Shown in pieces: positions 1-7,699 of a stretch of 64,000 bases of DNA; positions within the stretch are counted from its first letter, which is position 1; every line of letters begins with the position of its first letter. Both the position numbers and the translations under genes were made by a program. This DNA is from Achromobacter insolitus (GTDB taxonomy: Bacteria > Pseudomonadota > Gammaproteobacteria > Burkholderiales > Burkholderiaceae_B), in NCBI RefSeq assembly GCF_002209555.1, contig NZ_NJIF01000006.1:124001-188000 (forward strand), read 5' to 3'. The notes under the pieces were generated by a model, which worked only from the letters and a program-made list of their open reading frames with translations, was not told where the DNA came from and ran no database searches.

Positions 1-912
1 TATGCCCGGCGCCACCAGCGCAAACGGCAGCACGTCCACGGGCGCCATCCAGCCCAGCCCGACGAACAAGGCGCCCGCGGCCAGCACCACGCCCAGCACG
101 GTGACCGGCGCGATCATTGCATGGGCGTGCGCCATCGCCGCCACCAGCGGACGAGTAAAACTGGCGAAAGCTGCGGCAAAGGCGTCGACGGCCTCGCGGT
201 AGCCGCGATGCGCCTTGCCCGGGTCGCCGAACGCCTTGACCACGGGCATGCCGCCCACGAACTCGACCGTTGCGCCATTGAGGCGCCCTAGCCGTTCGAC
301 GAACTCCTGCATGTTCGCCCCCCCGGCCTTCATGGCCCGGCGCAGGAACAGGAAGAAGCCGGGGAACGGCAGCAACGCCACCAACGCCAGGCGCCAGTCC
401 TGCACGAACAGGTAGATGACCGCAATCGCGATGCCGCCCGCGGCGCGCCCCACCGCCGTGTAGAAATGCGCGGTCAGGCTGTGCAGCGTGCCGATGTCGT
501 CCTGCATCGCCTGCTTGACCTCGCCCGACGCCCGGTCGGTGAACCAACCCAGCGACACCTGCGACAGCCGCTGCGCGGCGGCCAGGCGCAGGCGGTGCGT
601 AAGACGGTTATCGGCCAGATGGGCCGTCAATTCACCGGCCGAGATCAGCGCCATGCCAACGAACATGGATGCCAAACTGGCAATGACAGTCCACCAGATT
701 CCAGGCCAGGCGTGCGCGCCTGCGGAAGGCTCGGCGCCGGCGAGGGCGATACGGGCAATGTGCGCAATTCCCGCCAGCGGCACCAGGGTGAGCATGGTGC
801 CCGCCGCGGCCAACGCTGCGGCGGCCATCAATTGCCTGCGTATCGGGGCCAGCACCAGGCCTAGCGGACCGGGTTTCCCGGGTCTGGCCGCGGTCGCTTC
901 AGAACTGCTCAT
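1..912 (-). CDS. ABC transporter, membrane domain (partial), siderophore type
   Basis: Partial gene: it reads leftward from an ATG at 912 and is still open after 304 codons at the window edge. The translation begins MSSSEATAARPG and shows a type-1 ABC exporter-fold membrane domain with hydrophobic segments near residues 28-50, 70-92, 155-185 and 265-295. It also has the cytoplasmic-loop pattern seen in fused membrane/ATPase half-transporters (VSLGWFTDRASGEVKQAMQD, near residue 120). The ATPase domain would lie outside the window. Its place beside a TetR gene and a FecI/FecR/receptor unit suggests the IrtA/YbtP-like class that moves siderophores; this is inference. A Fur-box-like site lies just upstream. 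Confidence 0.8.
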   Translation of the reverse strand, partial: MSSSEATAARPGKPGPLGLVLAPIRRQLMAAAALAAAGTMLTLVPLAGIAHIARIALAGAEPSAGAHAWPGIWWTVIASLASMFVGMALISAGELTAHLADNRLTHRLRLAAAQRLSQVSLGWFTDRASGEVKQAMQDDIGTLHSLTAHFYTAVGRAAGGIAIAVIYLFVQDWRLALVALLPFPGFFLFLRRAMKAGGANMQEFVERLGRLNGATVEFVGGMPVVKAFGDPGKAHRGYREAVDAFAAAFASFTRPLVAAMAHAHAMIAPVTVLGVVLAAGALFVGLGWMAPVDVLPFALVAPGI

Positions 913-937
913 GAAATCAACTTATCCAGATGTTGGT

Positions 938-956
938 GATAATTATTTGCATCACT
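938..956. promoter_or_regulatory. Candidate Fur box between ABC gene and TetR gene
   Basis: GATAATTATTTGCATCACT matches the 19-bp Fur consensus at 12 positions, including the first GATAAT. It lies 26 bp upstream of the ABC gene start and about 100 bp upstream of the TetR gene, in an AT-rich island within GC-rich DNA. Direct repeats of ACTAAA follow at about 960-997 and could serve the TetR protein. Confidence 0.45.
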
Positions 957-1054
957 ATAAACTAAATTTCCGAATTAGTTGCATGACACTAAACTAAATA
1001 AATCGGGCCGGGTTAAAGTGCAGGTTGAATGACGCCACCCAACCAGGAACAGCC

Positions 1055-1684
1055 ATGACACCGCCAGAGCGCCGCCCCGCGCGGGGACGCCCTCCTACGA
1101 TCACCCGGGAACGTATCGCCGATGCAGGCATAGCAATGGGCCTGCCGAACATCACTTTCGTCGGACTCGCGGCGGCGCTGGGCGTCAGCCATATGGCGCT
1201 GTACAAACACGTGCCCAGCCTGGAGGAACTCAAGCGCCTGGTTGCCGAAGAGATCTTCAAGCGCTGGCAGATACCGCAGGCCTGTAGCACCGACCGCGGC
1301 GAACTGAAGGAATACCTGACCACGTTCGCCGCGTCCGTGCGGGAGTTCGTCAAGGCGCACCCAGGAGTCACGCCGTACGTGATCCGCAGACTGGCGGCCA
1401 CGCCGTCCATGCTCGCGAAGATCGACGAGCAACAGCGCCATATCGCCAACGCCTACGGCATTTCAAGGGAGCAGTCCCGCATCCTGCTGGCGACCGTGGC
1501 CTTTCACGGCATGGCGGTCGCCGACACGGTGTATTCGGTCGCCGGGCTGGAGCCGGTCGTGGACGCGGAACGGACGGCGGAAGAATCCGAGATGGAAGTG
1601 GAATTGGACCAGGGCATGCAGGCGCTGATCGTCGGCCTGCTCGCCACGCTGGCGCTTGAAGATCCTCCGCGCGGTCCCGCATAA
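1055..1684 (+). CDS. TetR/AcrR family transcriptional regulator
   Basis: A 209-residue repressor-type protein. The N-terminal helix-turn-helix (residues about 15-60, with ITFVGLAAALGVSHMALYKH) is typical of TetR, and the C-terminal ligand domain is divergent as usual. The ATG at 1055 was chosen because AGGA lies 6 nt upstream; an in-frame TTG at 1025 would add 10 residues. It is divergent from the ABC transporter gene and probably controls it, itself, or both. The ligand is unknown. Confidence 0.85.
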   Translation: MTPPERRPARGRPPTITRERIADAGIAMGLPNITFVGLAAALGVSHMALYKHVPSLEELKRLVAEEIFKRWQIPQACSTDRGELKEYLTTFAASVREFVKAHPGVTPYVIRRLAATPSMLAKIDEQQRHIANAYGISREQSRILLATVAFHGMAVADTVYSVAGLEPVVDAERTAEESEMEVELDQGMQALIVGLLATLALEDPPRGPA

Positions 1685-1736
1685 AGACCTGGGTTGTTGG
1701 CCGCAAGACCGGGGCGTCGCCGGCTCGCTTTCATAT

Positions 1737-1755
1737 GCAAATAAAAAGCATTATC
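1737..1755. promoter_or_regulatory. Candidate Fur box upstream of fecI-type gene
   Basis: GCAAATAAAAAGCATTATC matches 14 of 19 positions of the Fur consensus, with an intact CATTATC half. It ends 25 bp before the sigma factor ATG, where iron-loaded Fur would block transcription. This is the usual arrangement for FecI-type ECF units. Confidence 0.6.
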
Positions 1756-1780
1756 ATGAAAGCCCTCCCGACCTCGCGCC

Positions 1781-2284
1781 ATGCCATCACGTCCCCCCCG
1801 CCCGCAAGGCTTCCTGGCCTACTACGAAGAGCTGCTTGCGGTCTGGACCCGGAAGTTGGGCTGCCGCGATGCCGCGCGCGATCTCGCGCACGATGCCCTG
1901 GTCAAATGCCTGGAAACCGATCCCGACCGCGTGACGCAGCCCCGGGCCTATCTGCATCAGGCCGCGCGCAACATGGCCGTGGACAATTTCCGCCGGACGG
2001 ACGGGCAGGAATGGGTACCGCTTGATACCATAGCCGGCCATCCCAGCACCTGGGGCGATCCCCTCGCCCAGGTCCGCACCGAACAACTGAGCCTGGCCTT
2101 GGAAACCGCGCTGGCCGAGCTGCCGCTCAAGTGCCGCCAGGTATTCATCTGGCAGCGCCTGGAAGGCCTGACGCAAGCGGAGATCGCGGAACGCATGGGC
2201 CTGAGCAAGAACATGGTCGAGAAGTACATGATCCGCACCGCTCTGCATCTGCGCGAACGGCTGGGAGCCTATGCCCCGAACTGA
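1781..2284 (+). CDS. FecI-family ECF RNA polymerase sigma factor
   Basis: A 167-residue sigma-70 of the iron-starvation ECF group. Region 2 spans about residues 10-80 (AYLHQAARNMAVDNFRR) and region 4 about 112-160 with the helix-turn-helix LTQAEIAERMGLSKNMVEKY. Length is typical for FecI. In this family the sigma factor is held by FecR and directs transcription of the adjacent receptor gene when the siderophore is bound outside. The gene overlaps the following fecR-type gene by 14 bp, so the two are translationally coupled. A Fur-like site lies upstream. Confidence 0.93.
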   Translation: MPSRPPRPQGFLAYYEELLAVWTRKLGCRDAARDLAHDALVKCLETDPDRVTQPRAYLHQAARNMAVDNFRRTDGQEWVPLDTIAGHPSTWGDPLAQVRTEQLSLALETALAELPLKCRQVFIWQRLEGLTQAEIAERMGLSKNMVEKYMIRTALHLRERLGAYAPN

Positions 2285-3251
2285 CAATCCGCTCCAGGCG
2301 TCCGACGCTGGCGTCGATTCCGTCCGCAATGCAGCGGCGCGGTGGTTCGCGCGCGCGCACTCAGGCGAATGGAGTGCCGCTGCGCAGGCCGAGCTCGATG
2401 CCTGGCTCGCCGCGGATCCGCGCCACGCCGCCGAATACCAGATGCTGGAATCGATCTGGCAGGCGGCGGCCGCCCTGCCCGAGGACCGGCTGCGCGCGCT
2501 GGCGGAGGAACCCCGACGCGCGCAACGTCCGGCGCGGCGGCGGGCGCTGGGACTGGGGCTGTGCGCGTTGATGGGGGCCATTGCGCTAGGCCTCTGGCAG
2601 CACGCCGATCCCGTGACGGAATACCGTACGGCTGCAGGAGAACGCCGCAGCGTCACGTTGCCCGACGGCTCCACCGCTGAACTGAACAGCCGCAGCCGGA
2701 TCGAGGTCCGTTTCGACGGAGCCCGGCGCCTGGTCCTTCTGCAAGAGGGCGAAGCCCTGTTCGCGGTGGAAAAGGATGCGGCGCGGCCCTTCGTCGTGGA
2801 TGCGGGGCTGGGCAGCGCCAAGGTGACCGGCACCCGTTTTGACGTAAGCCGCGACGCGGATCAGCTGCGCATCGTGGTGGAGTCGGGCTCGGTCGAGGTG
2901 GCCGGCAGCGCGGACAAGACCGCGGTTGCCGTCCGCGCCGGCAGCGCGGTTCGCATCGATGCCGAGGGCCGTGCCGGCCAGGTCCGGGACTATCCCGTGG
3001 CCGCCGCGCTCGCCTGGCGCCAGGGTCAGATCGTGTTTGCCGATACAGACTTGGCCAGCGCCGTGCGCGACGTCTCGCGCTACCGCCCGCAGCCCATCCT
3101 CCTGGCGCCACACCAGGGATTGGAGACGCTGCGTCTGACCAGCGTGTTCCAGACCACCGACACCGACGCCTTCTTGACGGCGTTGCCGCACATCCTGCCC
3201 GTCGCGGTGCGACACCTGCCCGGCGGTCAGGCCGAAATCGTCGCGCGCTGA
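2271..3251 (+). CDS. FecR-family anti-sigma regulator
   Basis: A 326-residue inner-membrane sigma regulator. Residues about 15-60 form the cytoplasmic FecR N-terminal domain (DUF4880 type, ARWFARAHSGEWSA), residues 92-109 a single membrane helix, and residues about 117-210 the FecR domain (RSVTLPDGSTAELNSRSRIE). The periplasmic C-terminus would contact the signalling domain of the receptor encoded next. It overlaps the sigma gene by 14 bp and is followed, after 125 bp, by the receptor gene, which is the standard order of a cell-surface signalling unit. Confidence 0.93.
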   Translation: MPRTDNPLQASDAGVDSVRNAAARWFARAHSGEWSAAAQAELDAWLAADPRHAAEYQMLESIWQAAAALPEDRLRALAEEPRRAQRPARRRALGLGLCALMGAIALGLWQHADPVTEYRTAAGERRSVTLPDGSTAELNSRSRIEVRFDGARRLVLLQEGEALFAVEKDAARPFVVDAGLGSAKVTGTRFDVSRDADQLRIVVESGSVEVAGSADKTAVAVRAGSAVRIDAEGRAGQVRDYPVAAALAWRQGQIVFADTDLASAVRDVSRYRPQPILLAPHQGLETLRLTSVFQTTDTDAFLTALPHILPVAVRHLPGGQAEIVAR

Positions 3252-3333
3252 CTCGGGCGGCCATCGCTGTTACAAAAAAAGCCGCCGCGGCGTTCAGGTA
3301 TTTTCTGCGTATTGCGTCTTCTTCCTGATAACC

Positions 3334-3354
3334 AGGCGGGCATCGTGCCCGCCT
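3334..3354 (+). promoter_or_regulatory. Stem-loop between fecR-type gene and receptor gene
   Basis: AGGCGGGCA and TGCCCGCCT form a perfect 9-bp stem around a TCG loop. It ends 9 nt before the AGGAG ribosome site of the receptor gene. There is no following T run, so it is not a standard terminator. It may limit readthrough from fecIR, protect the receptor mRNA, or affect translation. Confidence 0.4.
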
Positions 3355-3376
3355 ACATGCTTCAGGAGCACAGGAA

Positions 3377-5800
3377 GTGGATCGCAAATCATGGGGAAGG
3401 CGCGCGCGGATGCGAGGCCTGGCAACGACGGCGCTGGCGGCGGTGCTGATGACGGGCGCCGCGGGCGCCCTGGCGCAGGCCGCACCGGTAGCGATCAATA
3501 TGCCCGCGCAATCGTTGGACCAGGCTTTGCGCACGCTGGCCCAGGCCCATGGCTTGCAGATCTTCTATGCGCCGCAGACCGTCGCGGGCATGCAGGCGTC
3601 GGCCATCTCCGGAACGATGACGCCGCAGCAGGCGTTGTCCGCGCTATTGAAGGACCAGGCCCTGCGCGTGCGCCAGGACGGCGCCGCAACCATCATCGAG
3701 CCGGAAAGCGCGGGCCAGCCCCAGGTGATGGCGCCCATCGAGGTCTCCGCGTCTCGCACATCCAGCAATCTTGTCAGCCCCGTGCAGCAAACCATCGTGC
3801 TGGAGCGCGATGCCCTGCAGGAACTGCGCACGGGTTCTGACAGCCTGGCCACCGTGCTGTCCAAGACCGTGCCCGGCATGGCCGACTCCAGCCGCACCAT
3901 GACCGATTATGGCCAGACGCTGCGCGGCCGCGGCGTGCTGGTGCTGGTGGACGGAATCCCGCTCAACACAAATCGGGACTCATCCCGCAACCTGGCGAAC
4001 ATCAACCCCGCCACCATCGAACGGGTCGAAGTGCTGCGCGGCAGCAGCTCGATCTACGGCGCCGGCGCGACGGGCGGCATCGTTTCGATCACTACCCGGC
4101 CTGCCGGCGGAGAGCCCGTATCCGAGACGACCGTGACCGCCGTCAGCCCGCTGAGCCGGCTGCGCGCCGACGGACTGGGCGGGCAGCTGCAACAGCACTT
4201 CGCCGGCAGCCAGGGCAAGCTGGACTATGCCCTGGACCTGGGCGCGCGCCACAATGGCGCCTCCTATGACGCGCAAGGCAGGCGCATCGCGCCCGAGCCC
4301 AGCCAGGGCGACCTGTTCGACTCCAACATCTACAGCCTGGGCGGCAAGCTGGGACTGCGCATCGACGACAAGCAACGCCTGCAACTGTCCGCCAGCTACT
4401 ACAACGCAGACCAAGACTCCGACTACACCTCGGACCCCTCCGTCGGCCGCCTGCCACCAGGGTCGGCACGCGCCCTGCCCATGGACGGCCTGCGGCTGGC
4501 CGACCAGAACCAGATCCGCAACACGCTGTTGAATCTGGAATACGAACACCTCGACGTGCTGGGCAGCAAGGTCACGGCCCAGATGTACTACCGCGACTAC
4601 TTCACCCGCTTCACGCCCTTCGACGCCCGTGCCGTCGTCACGCGCGGCAACAACGTGGACCAGGTGACGCAGAACACCAAGGTATTCGGCAGCCGGCTGA
4701 CCGTAGACACGCCGCTGGGCGAGCAATCCAAGGTGCTATGGGGTGCGGACTTCAACCAGGAACGCAGCGATATGCCGATCGACATCTTCGATCCCGCGGC
4801 CTACGACCGCAGCGGCGGACGGGTATTCAACAGGATCGGCAGCCTCACCTACATGCCCGAGTTGACGACCCGCAGTACCGGTCTCTTCGCGCAGCTTGAA
4901 CACCGCTTCGACGAGCAGTGGTCGGTGCAGGGCGGCGCGCGCTACGAATATGCTTCCGCCCGGTTCGGCGATTTCGTGCCGCTGTCGCAACTGCGCGTGC
5001 CCTCGCCTGCCACTGTCCAGGGCGGCTCCGTCAATTACGACGCCTTGCTGTGGAACTTCGGCGTCGCGTACGCTCCGGCGCGCGGCCAGGAGATTTACGC
5101 CAACTTCAGCCAGGGCTTCCAATTGCCCGACATCGGCGTCCAGATGCGCAATGCGCGTCCCGGCTTCGACATCGGCTCCTCTGACCTGCAGCCAGTCAAG
5201 ACCAACAACTACGAGCTGGGTTGGCGCGGCGGCGCCGGCAATACCTCGGCGTCGCTGGCGGTGTTCTACACCACGTCGAAACTCGGCGACGTGCAGAGCT
5301 TCAACAACGGCCTGATCCTCACGCGCACCGAAGAACGCATTTACGGCGTCGAAGGCACCATTGACACCACCACCGACGACGAGAAGTGGGGCGCCGGCGG
5401 CACCTTCACCTGGATGAAGGGTCGCGAGCAACCGGATGGCGGCAGTTGGCAAGGCATGACCGGCTACCGCATTCCACCGCTCAAGTTGACGGCCTATCTG
5501 CAGTACCGGCCGAACGAGCGCTGGAACGGCCGGCTGCAGGCCAACTACTTCGGCGCGAAGGACTACCGCCTGGATGGAAAGGAGAGCTTCGGCCGCAGGG
5601 ATGTCGGCAGCTATTTCACGGTGGACCTCATGGGCCGCTATCAGCCCGACCCGCGCAACACCTTCATTCTGGGCGTCGAGAACCTCTTCAACCGCGATTA
5701 CTACCCGCTGTACAGCCAGCTGTTGCGCAGCAACACCAACACCAGCCGGCTCCCCGCCGCGGGAGCCGTGCTGACGCTGACCTACCAACACCGGTGGTGA
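3377..5800 (+). CDS. TonB-dependent siderophore receptor with signalling (STN) domain
   Basis: An 807-residue outer-membrane receptor. A signal peptide ends near residue 34 (ALA-QAAP). A secretin/TonB short N-terminal domain follows at about 50-100 (LDQALRTLAQAHGLQIFYAP), which in this family relays the signal to FecR. The plug domain is at about 125-240 (RGRGVLVLVDGIPLN) and the beta barrel runs to the C-terminus, which ends in an aromatic residue (HRW). The start is GTG at 3377: it is the only frame-consistent start with a good AGGAG 8 nt upstream, and the signal peptide begins there. The ferric ligand cannot be read from the sequence. It ends 7 bp from the convergent peptidase gene. Confidence 0.93.
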   Translation: MDRKSWGRRARMRGLATTALAAVLMTGAAGALAQAAPVAINMPAQSLDQALRTLAQAHGLQIFYAPQTVAGMQASAISGTMTPQQALSALLKDQALRVRQDGAATIIEPESAGQPQVMAPIEVSASRTSSNLVSPVQQTIVLERDALQELRTGSDSLATVLSKTVPGMADSSRTMTDYGQTLRGRGVLVLVDGIPLNTNRDSSRNLANINPATIERVEVLRGSSSIYGAGATGGIVSITTRPAGGEPVSETTVTAVSPLSRLRADGLGGQLQQHFAGSQGKLDYALDLGARHNGASYDAQGRRIAPEPSQGDLFDSNIYSLGGKLGLRIDDKQRLQLSASYYNADQDSDYTSDPSVGRLPPGSARALPMDGLRLADQNQIRNTLLNLEYEHLDVLGSKVTAQMYYRDYFTRFTPFDARAVVTRGNNVDQVTQNTKVFGSRLTVDTPLGEQSKVLWGADFNQERSDMPIDIFDPAAYDRSGGRVFNRIGSLTYMPELTTRSTGLFAQLEHRFDEQWSVQGGARYEYASARFGDFVPLSQLRVPSPATVQGGSVNYDALLWNFGVAYAPARGQEIYANFSQGFQLPDIGVQMRNARPGFDIGSSDLQPVKTNNYELGWRGGAGNTSASLAVFYTTSKLGDVQSFNNGLILTRTEERIYGVEGTIDTTTDDEKWGAGGTFTWMKGREQPDGGSWQGMTGYRIPPLKLTAYLQYRPNERWNGRLQANYFGAKDYRLDGKESFGRRDVGSYFTVDLMGRYQPDPRNTFILGVENLFNRDYYPLYSQLLRSNTNTSRLPAAGAVLTLTYQHRW

Positions 5801-5807
5801 CGCGCCA

Positions 5808-7250
5808 TCAGGCGATCGGCCATTTCGGCAACCTGGCCTTGCGGTAGGTCAGGCTGCGCCAGTCCGGGCTGGCTGAGCCGGGCGCCGCCACATAAAGCAC
5901 CGCCTTGGCCAGCGGTGCGTACTTGGCGTGGAAATGGTGAGCGGACTTCACCACGATCAATCGCTGCGCGCTCAGGTCGCACCCTAGCTGCGTGAACAGA
6001 TCCGTGTGATACGCCTGGGTGCGCAGCGAAACCAGCGCGACCAGGATGCCGTCCACGTCGACCAGCGCGCAGTCCCCCAGGGCGATGCGGGTGTTGGAAT
6101 TGCCCGTCATGGTCATATCGGCATGCGTGGCCACGACCCGGCAGCGCGCATCCACCGGGCTGCCGGACAGCGGGCCGACCTTGCCGCCGATGCGCAAGTC
6201 CAGCACCGCGCCGGGGCCTGCGTCGAAGGCAATGCGGGCCGCTACTGGATCCCACATGGGACCGATGGCGGCATTGCGTATGCCGCGCTCTCGCATCCTG
6301 GCGAGCAGGTAGGTGGAGTCGCCCGCAGCGCCGCTGCCGGGATTGTCCGAGCGATCGGCCAGCACGACGGGACCGTCGCCGAAAGCCAGCGCTTCGTCCA
6401 GCGCCTGATCGACGCTACGGTACGGCACCATGAGCTGTTCACGCATGGCGATGAGTTCGTCGGCCAATTGACGGGCCAGCGCTTGCGCGCGGGCGGCATC
6501 GCCGTCGGCATAGACCAGCACCTTGGTGCCCATTTCCGGCACGTCGCCGGTGGCAAAGCCTTGCGCCGCCGAGATCGACAGGATGCCGTCGCGGCCTTCC
6601 AGCGCCTTGATGCGGCTGACGAAGCCCTGGGCCGGTTCGCGGGTGGTATGCATGGGCACGATCATTTCGCAGTCGACCAGCGCGGCCACGGGCCGCGTGC
6701 GGCCGGCCTGCGCGTCCAGGCACAGGGCCAGCAGGTCTTGGGCTCGCTCCAGCACATCGATGTGGGGATACTCCTTGAACAAGACCAGTACCGTGGCCTG
6801 CTGCACCATCAGCGGGCTCAGGTGCGCATGCGGATCCAGCTCCGCGCCGACCACGACGTCGGGGCCGACGATCTCGCGCACGCGGCGCAGGATGTCGCCT
6901 TCGCAGTCGTCATAGCCGTCGGCCACCATGGCGCCGTGCAGGCCCAGCAGCACCATGTCCACCGGCAGCGCCGCGCGCAGGTCGGCAAGCAACTCATCCC
7001 GCAGTGTCTCGTATGCGGCGCGAGTGGTCGTGCCGCCCGGTTGCGCGGAGGCCACCAGCCCCTCGACCAGCGTCCAACCCATTTCCCGCGCGCGCTGCCG
7101 CGCCGCCCACAAGGGTCCGGCATAGAAGGTCATGTGATCGGGATGCGTGCCCGCAGGCAGGTATTCCCGCGATTTGAACGCGGCAAGGCCGGTCGGCAAG
7201 GGCGAGAAGGTATTGGTTTCCGTGGCGAGGGCGCCAGTGAAAATGCGCAT
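5808..7250 (-). CDS. M81 family metallopeptidase (MlrC-like), copy A
   Basis: A 480-residue protein of the MlrC/DUF1485 family. MlrC opens linearised microcystin peptides; most family members have unknown substrates. Residues D139, H141 and H163 (in ELDPHAH and KEYPH) have the same spacing as the three zinc ligands known in MlrC. The ATG at 7250 is chosen because the protein then starts MRIFTGALATETNTF, the family's usual N-terminus; an open extension to 7295 lacks similarity. Copy B (7700-9139) is divergent and closely related. Residues 172-294 are identical in the two proteins, whereas both ends have diverged. It is a single gene, convergent with the receptor gene. No signal peptide is visible, so it is probably cytoplasmic. 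Confidence 0.9.
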   Translation of the reverse strand: MRIFTGALATETNTFSPLPTGLAAFKSREYLPAGTHPDHMTFYAGPLWAARQRAREMGWTLVEGLVASAQPGGTTTRAAYETLRDELLADLRAALPVDMVLLGLHGAMVADGYDDCEGDILRRVREIVGPDVVVGAELDPHAHLSPLMVQQATVLVLFKEYPHIDVLERAQDLLALCLDAQAGRTRPVAALVDCEMIVPMHTTREPAQGFVSRIKALEGRDGILSISAAQGFATGDVPEMGTKVLVYADGDAARAQALARQLADELIAMREQLMVPYRSVDQALDEALAFGDGPVVLADRSDNPGSGAAGDSTYLLARMRERGIRNAAIGPMWDPVAARIAFDAGPGAVLDLRIGGKVGPLSGSPVDARCRVVATHADMTMTGNSNTRIALGDCALVDVDGILVALVSLRTQAYHTDLFTQLGCDLSAQRLIVVKSAHHFHAKYAPLAKAVLYVAAPGSASPDWRSLTYRKARLPKWPIA

Positions 7251-7699
7251 GGGGCGGCTCCAAGGCGCGGTGCGCCGTTCAGGGCAGGAAAACACCGGAC
7301 CGCGGCTGGCCGACGGAACCGGAACGGATTCTGATTCTGGGCAAGTCCGCGCAAGCCAACAAATTCCAATTCATGAACTGTCCATAACCTTTCATATCCG
7401 TTGCGCACAGCCTTCCGGGCGCCCTATCGTTTTCCCTTAAAAAAGGTCCATCTGCACGCTTTTCGCCGCGATTTCCCCCGAAAAACCGCACACCATAACC
7501 TTGGGTTATCCATGGACGCACGTTAGCTATTTGTGCCGCGCTTGTGTGCCGCCGATGATCCGCGGTACGGAACGCAAGGCCCCCTTTTCATGTGGCGGCA
7601 GTGACGGTCTTCCGATCCATACAAGGGGAAATCTATGTCGTCGTACTGGAACGCCGCGCGCACCGCGGCGCATGCTCCAGCCTGTCGCGGAGCACGCCC
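7251..7699. other. Divergent intergenic region between the two M81 genes
   Basis: 449 bp without a convincing gene. It must hold promoters for both divergent peptidase genes. It contains a perfect short palindrome at 7495-7509 and a second CCATAACC half site at 7381-7388. An in-frame upstream extension of copy B from 7592 is open but lacks similarity to copy A. Confidence 0.6.
7495..7509. promoter_or_regulatory. Palindrome in the M81 divergent promoter region
   Basis: ATAACC-TTG-GGTTAT is a perfect inverted repeat with a 3-bp spacer. It sits between the two divergent M81 genes and shares CCATAACC with a half site at 7381-7388. It is a candidate operator for a regulator encoded elsewhere, since no regulator gene lies in this cluster. 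Confidence 0.4.
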
